Of a stretch of DNA of 64,000 nucleotides, positions 60,313 to 64,000 are shown piece by piece. Both the position numbers and the translations under genes were made by a program. This DNA comes from Pusillimonas sp. T7-7 (GTDB taxonomy: Bacteria > Pseudomonadota > Gammaproteobacteria > Burkholderiales > Burkholderiaceae_B), in the NCBI RefSeq assembly GCF_000209655.1, contig NC_015458.1, forward strand, positions 3,596,001 to 3,660,000. Direction: 5' to 3'. The notes under the pieces are model-generated. The model ran no database searches. It had not been told where the DNA came from and was given only the letters and a program-made list of their open reading frames with translations. Each line of letters begins with the position of its first letter. Positions within the stretch are counted from its first letter, which is position 1.

Positions 60313-61547
60313 GTACGCCTACCCATCACCACAAGAACCCGCAGCCGCAGGTCCGGCCAGCACCTCTGGCAGGTATTCGTGTGCTCGACCTTAGCCGCGT
60401 CCTGGCAGGCCCGTGGTGCACGCAAACCATGGCCGACCTGGGGGCCGAGGTTTGGAAAATCGAGGCGCCAGGGCAGGGGGACGACACCCGTAGCTGGCTG
60501 CCACCCGATCTGGATGGTGAGTCTACCTATTTCATGTGTACCAACCGCAGCAAGCAGTCTATGGCGGTCAATTTCAAGCACCCAGAGGGGCAGGCCTTGT
60601 TGCGGCAGCTGGCGCAACAGGCTGATGTTCTTGTTGAAAACTACCGGTTGGGCGCGCTGGAAAAGTTCGGGCTGGACTACGACACGCTTTCCGCGCTGAA
60701 TCCACGCCTGATCTATTGTTCGATTTCGGGCTATGGGCGTACGGGTCCGCGGGCCAGCGAGCCGGGCTACGATTTTGTGATCCAGGCCGAGAGCGGGTTG
60801 ATGTCGATCACAGGCGAAGAGCCGGGAGATCCCATGAAGCTTGGGGTGGCGATCACCGACCTGGTAACGGGCATGAATGCGGTCCAGGCTGTACTGGCGG
60901 CCTTGTTTGCCCGTGAGCGTAGCGGGCGCGGCCAGCTGATAGACTTGGCCTTGCTCGATGGCGCGGTAAGTGTGCTGGCAAATATCGGCGTCGGCTATTT
61001 GGCGGCAGGGCATAGTCCCGAGCGTTTCGGCAATGGTCATCCCACCGTCGTGCCATACCAGATCATGTCTACAGCCGATGGCCGGTTTGCGCTGGCGGTT
61101 GGCAATGACAGGCAGTTTTCTGCCTTATGCACCGTGCTCGAACGCTCCGACCTTGCGCTTGATGAACGCTATCGTACGAACCGTAACCGTGTCTTGAATC
61201 GAAGCACGCTGATTCCCGAGCTGGAACGTATTCTGGCAACCCAGACCAACGCCTATTGGTTGCAGAAAATACGTGCAGCTGGAATTCCGGCTGGATCGGT
61301 TCGTAGCGTGCCCGAAGCTCTGGATGCGCCGGAAATTGCAGCGCGTGGGCTGATTGTCGATACGCCGGATGCGCGTCATGGAAGCCTGCGTTTGATGCGT
61401 TCGCCTTTGAACTTGCGTGGCACGCCACCTCGTGCGCCGGTGGCGCCACCGCGTTTGGGTGAGCATACCGATCATATTCTGCGTTCTGTGCTGAACAGCA
61501 CAAAGGAACAGATCCAGGCCTGGCATGATGCCGGAGTCATTGCCTGA
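60309..61547 (+). CDS. Family III CoA-transferase (CaiB/BaiF)
   Basis: 412-residue formyl-CoA-transferase-like enzyme moving CoA between carboxylic acids. GIRVLDLSRVLAGPWCTQTMADLGAEVWKIE opens the domain; the catalytic aspartate lies in EPGYDFVIQAESG; GHPTVVPYQ and GRFALAVGNDRQF follow. ATG 60309 overlaps the second ACAD stop (ATGA), so the longer frame from 60189 is rejected. It likely activates the carboxylate that the ACAD pair then oxidises, as no acyl-CoA ligase is in this operon. Confidence 0.92.
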   Translation: MSTPTHHHKNPQPQVRPAPLAGIRVLDLSRVLAGPWCTQTMADLGAEVWKIEAPGQGDDTRSWLPPDLDGESTYFMCTNRSKQSMAVNFKHPEGQALLRQLAQQADVLVENYRLGALEKFGLDYDTLSALNPRLIYCSISGYGRTGPRASEPGYDFVIQAESGLMSITGEEPGDPMKLGVAITDLVTGMNAVQAVLAALFARERSGRGQLIDLALLDGAVSVLANIGVGYLAAGHSPERFGNGHPTVVPYQIMSTADGRFALAVGNDRQFSALCTVLERSDLALDERYRTNRNRVLNRSTLIPELERILATQTNAYWLQKIRAAGIPAGSVRSVPEALDAPEIAARGLIVDTPDARHGSLRLMRSPLNLRGTPPRAPVAPPRLGEHTDHILRSVLNSTKEQIQAWHDAGVIA

Positions 61548-61590
61548 TCTCGGTTATTCGTGTGCTGTGCTTGCGGTACGCATGCAATAT

Positions 61591-61600
61591 TGATATTGAT
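61591..61600. promoter_or_regulatory. TGATATTGAT motif upstream of the LysR gene
   Basis: Identical to ten bases of the LysR box at 57975-57984, and followed by a further TGATATGAT-like repeat. It lies about 50 bp before the LysR start, consistent with autoregulation. Confidence 0.5.
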
Positions 61601-61649
61601 CATTTTGATATGATTTGTATATTGATACTGCCTTCGAGTACCACAAGCC

Positions 61650-62547
61650 ATGGATTTTCGTCATCTGCAGCAGTTTGTCGTTCTTGCCGAAACCCTTAAT
61701 TTTCGCAAGGCAGCAGAAAAGCTGCACATGTCTCAACCACCATTATCCGTGTCCATACGCAAGCTTGAGACCGAGCTGGGCGTGGCGCTGTTTTTGCGCG
61801 GAAAAGATGGGGTGAGGCTGACCGAAAGCGGCGAGGCCGCCCTGGCCGACGCTCGCCGGGCTTTATTTCATGCAGGGCAGTTCAAGCAAGCTGCCGTTGC
61901 CGCCTCGACAGGCGAGGGTGGGATTCTGCGGGTGGGCTTCGTGGGTTCGGCCACGCACGCCATTTTGCCCAGCATTTTGTCGCAGTTCAGGCGGCGTTAT
62001 CCGGCAGTGCAGTTAGTGCTGCGAGAAGCTACGTCCATACGCATCATGAAAGAACTGGCCGACGAAAGCCTGGATGTCGGCGTAGTACGTGTGCCCGTTT
62101 CCACAGATTTCCGTATACGTCTATTGGCTTTGCAAACCGAGAATTTCGTGTTGGCCATGCCGAAGTCGCATCCTTTGGCGCAACGCACAACGCTAAAGCT
62201 GAAGGACTTGTATGAAGAGGACTTCATTCTGTATGCCGCATCCGATGCCGCGGGTTTGCGCATGGCCGCCATTCATGCTTGCCAGTTATCAGGATTCACG
62301 CCTCGCGTAGCGCAAGAAGCGGTGCAGGTTCAAAACCGTGCTCGGCCTTGTGGAAGTGGGTCTGGGAGTTGCGCTGGTGCCATCGGTCAGCCGCCGTTTT
62401 ACCAGCAAGCAACTGGTTTACAAGATACTTTCTGATTTTCCCGTCAGTGCTTCCATAGGTATTTCTTTGGCCTGGAATCCATTGACCGACATTGCTGCCA
62501 TCCAGAAGTTTCGTGATGTGGCCGCCAGCGTTTACCCGCAAGACTAG
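61650..62547 (+). pseudogene. LysR-family regulator interrupted by a one-base insertion
   Basis: The first frame (61650-62330) encodes a good LysR protein: helix-turn-helix FRKAAEKLHMSQPPLSVSIRKL and binding domain up to QEAVQVQ. At a run of four A at 62332-62335 the frame then drifts into a GSGSG-type tail and stops at 62435, whereas the +2 frame continues the family sequence TVLGLVEVGLGVALVPSVS to a stop at 62547. Removing one A restores a ~298-residue protein of normal length. Either a recent mutation, a slippage site or a sequencing error. It follows the acyl-CoA operon and shares its promoter motif. Confidence 0.85.
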
Positions 62548-62648
62548 TGTGCGGCCAGATGGGTTCGAAGCAGGTTTTTGAAAAGCTGATTTCACCCTGA
62601 TCCTCGTGCTAGCATCGTAGCCATTCTATTTTCGGATATGAAAAGCTC

Positions 62649-63503
62649 ATGCTTAGGTGGCTTGCAGGGCGCGGCGCTACGCCAAGAAAAATATCGCGCG
62701 AACTGGAGCAAATTACTCCCGAGGCTTGGCACCAGCTCTTGAACGGTCTACCTTTCCTGGCCGGGCTTACGCCGGCTGAAAACGAAGCGCTGCGTCAGCG
62801 GACGGCGTGGCTGCTGGCCAGTAAAAGTTTCACCGGTGCGCAGGGTCTGGAGTTGACGGATGGCATCATGCTGTCCATTGCCGCCCAGGCGGCTCTGCCT
62901 GTACTGGCGCTGGACCCGGCGCTATACGAAGGCTGGATAGAAATCATTGTCTATCCCGGTGGTTTTCTAACTCCGTATATTGAAACCGATGAAAGCGGGG
63001 TGGTACACGAATACATGGCCGAGGCATCGGGCGAGGCCTGGGAGGGGGGTCCCGTCATCCTGTCTTGGGCGGATGTCAGTCCGGGCCGTCAGCAAAACGC
63101 CAATGTGGTCATCCATGAGTTCGCCCACAAGCTGGACCAGTATGGCGGCGACATTGACGGGATGCCCAGCCTTGATGCGCATCCCGAGCTGCGTCCACGC
63201 CACTGGCGCCATGTGCTGGAACAGTCTTTTGATGCCTTCGGCAAGGCGCTGACAGCGGTCGAAGACTCGATACCCCACGATGTGGATCCCGAGTCGGAGG
63301 CCGCGGCGGCCTGGTTCGACAGGCTGCCGCTGGATCCTTATGCCGCCGCCAATGAGGCCGAATTTTTCGCCGTCAGTTCCGAAGCCTTCTTTGTAGATCC
63401 GGCCCCGCTGGCCAACGGCTTGCCCGATTGGTATGGCCTGCTGGCGCAATACTATCGGCAGGATCCCTTGGCGAGGTTAAGGCCTGTTAGCCACGCCCGA
63501 TAA
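62649..63503 (+). CDS. mtfA: Mlc titration factor A family zinc peptidase
   Basis: 284-residue MtfA-like protein. The gluzincin motif [12 protein letters not shown] supplies two zinc histidines and the catalytic glutamate, with a downstream glutamate in [13 protein letters not shown] as likely third ligand. In E. coli MtfA binds the Mlc repressor and has aminopeptidase activity; Mlc is not seen here. Start [12 protein letters not shown]. Its last 17 bp overlap the convergent SDR gene. Confidence 0.92.
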   Translation: MLRWLAGRGATPRKISRELEQITPEAWHQLLNGLPFLAGLTPAENEALRQRTAWLLASKSFTGAQGLELTDGIMLSIAAQAALPVLALDPALYEGWIEIIVYPGGFLTPYIETDESGVVHEYMAEASGEAWEGGPVILSWADVSPGRQQNANVVIHEFAHKLDQYGGDIDGMPSLDAHPELRPRHWRHVLEQSFDAFGKALTAVEDSIPHDVDPESEAAAAWFDRLPLDPYAAANEAEFFAVSSEAFFVDPAPLANGLPDWYGLLAQYYRQDPLARLRPVSHAR

Positions 63504-64000
63504 AGGGCATTTTCGTGGCCATGACCGTCATGAATTGAACATTGGCGTTCAGTGGCAGGCTGGCCATATAAAGCACGGCGCCGGCTACCTGTTCGACGTC
63601 CATCAAGGGTTCGGGCTTGGTGGAGCCGTCTGCCTGCAGCACGCCACGGTTCATGATTTCCGTCATATCGCTGGCAGCGTTGCCGATGTCGATCTGGCCG
63701 CAGGCAATATCGTACTTGCGTCCGTCCAACGAGGTGGCTTTAGTTAGGCCTGTAATGGCGTGCTTGGTGGCGGTGTACGACACGGCATTGGGGCGCGGGG
63801 CGTGTGCTGAAATGGAACCGTTGTTGATGATACGGCCGCCTTGCGGTTGTTGCGTCTTCATCAGGCGGAAGGCGCCTTGCGTGCACAAGAAGGCTCCGGT
63901 GAGGTTGATGTCGACGGCCGACTTCCATTGTTCGTATTCCAGCTCTTCCAGCGATACAGCGCGTGCAAAGATGCCGGCGTTGTTGAACAACAGGTCGAGC
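63487..64000 (-). CDS. Short-chain dehydrogenase/reductase (partial, runs off right edge)
   Basis: C-terminal ~171 residues of a classical [13 protein letters not shown], Ser in [11 protein letters not shown], the Tyr-x3-Lys motif [15 protein letters not shown], then [16 protein letters not shown]. The frame continues past base 64000 (LDLLFNNAG), so the N-terminal cofactor-binding part lies outside. Length and motifs suggest a ~250-residue protein of unknown substrate. Convergent with mtfA, overlapping it by 17 bp. Confidence 0.9.
   Translation of the reverse strand, partial: LDLLFNNAGIFARAVSLEELEYEQWKSAVDINLTGAFLCTQGAFRLMKTQQPQGGRIINNGSISAHAPRPNAVSYTATKHAITGLTKATSLDGRKYDIACGQIDIGNAASDMTEIMNRGVLQADGSTKPEPLMDVEQVAGAVLYMASLPLNANVQFMTVMATKMPFIGRG

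Noticed and set aside
1..64000. CRISPR arrays, rRNA genes, prophage or defence systems
   Set aside because: No regularly spaced repeats, rRNA sequence, phage structural genes or restriction/defence genes were seen; the only conflict-type locus is the ParE/Phd pair.

Overview
The window reads as chromosomal DNA of a GC-rich betaproteobacterium, most likely family Alcaligenaceae (the Bordetella / Achromobacter / Pusillimonas neighbourhood). The basis is four intact tripartite-tricarboxylate (Bug/TctC) receptors plus a remnant, two TRAP transporters, many FCD-type GntR, LysR and IclR regulators, and an insertion sequence of the IS1001 (ISL3) type. Genus cannot be fixed from the sequence alone.

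Layout. 1-9.5 kb is conserved backbone: the end of an MdtB-like RND pump, its MdtC-like partner and an outer-membrane lipoprotein channel; a convergent DUF815 ATPase and Nudix/ThiE-like pair; octaprenyl diphosphate synthase (ispB); and tRNA-Pro(CGG). 9.5-11.1 kb is a scar: a 3' fragment of ureG split by a 1308-bp ISL3-family element with a 6-bp target duplication, then a dead IS3-type transposase fragment. 11.1-17.7 kb is a GntR-controlled sugar-acid type cluster (enolase-superfamily enzyme, D-2-hydroxyacid dehydrogenase, complete TRAP transporter) closed by a long hairpin terminator. 17.8-22.7 kb holds stress and housekeeping genes (free-Met-(R)-sulfoxide reductase, TetR, OsmC, aldo/keto reductase, a ParE/Phd toxin-antitoxin pair, a quinone-oxidoreductase-like enzyme). 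22.9-32.6 kb is one metabolic unit: GMC oxidoreductase divergent from TRAP transporter, fused E1 alpha-beta 2-oxoacid dehydrogenase, SDR, GntR and lipoyl E2. No E3 is present.

32.6-41.4 kb: bacterioferritin, a small acidic protein, decayed remnants of a carboxymuconolactone decarboxylase and a Bug receptor, then IclR plus ADP-forming acyl-CoA ligase divergent from acyl-CoA dehydrogenase, thiolase-like protein, DUF35, two MaoC-fold proteins and a Bug receptor. The thiolase-like protein lacks the nucleophilic cysteine and no 3-hydroxyacyl-CoA dehydrogenase is present, so retro-aldol side-chain cleavage, as in Ltp2/ChsH steroid systems, fits better than ordinary beta-oxidation. This is the most interesting module of the window. 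41.4-45.6 kb is a LysR / tartrate-dehydratase (tarD) / esterase / Bug cluster. 45.6-53.1 kb is a GntR-linked operon (semialdehyde dehydrogenase, beta-hydroxyacid dehydrogenase, D-hydroxyacid dehydrogenase, an N-terminally truncated enolase-superfamily gene, Bug receptor) plus a further enolase-superfamily gene; two promoters in this block share a 25-bp element.

53.2-55.9 kb carries two MFS transporters and a 58-residue membrane peptide. 55.9-62.5 kb is another acyl-CoA catabolic cluster: Bug receptor and enoyl-CoA hydratase divergent from two co-transcribed acyl-CoA dehydrogenases and a family III CoA-transferase, followed by a LysR gene broken by a one-base insertion. The same LysR-type motif lies upstream of the operon and of the regulator. 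The window ends with mtfA and a partial SDR. Overall the accessory part is a mosaic of uptake-plus-catabolism cassettes for unidentified carboxylic acids, each with its own regulator.
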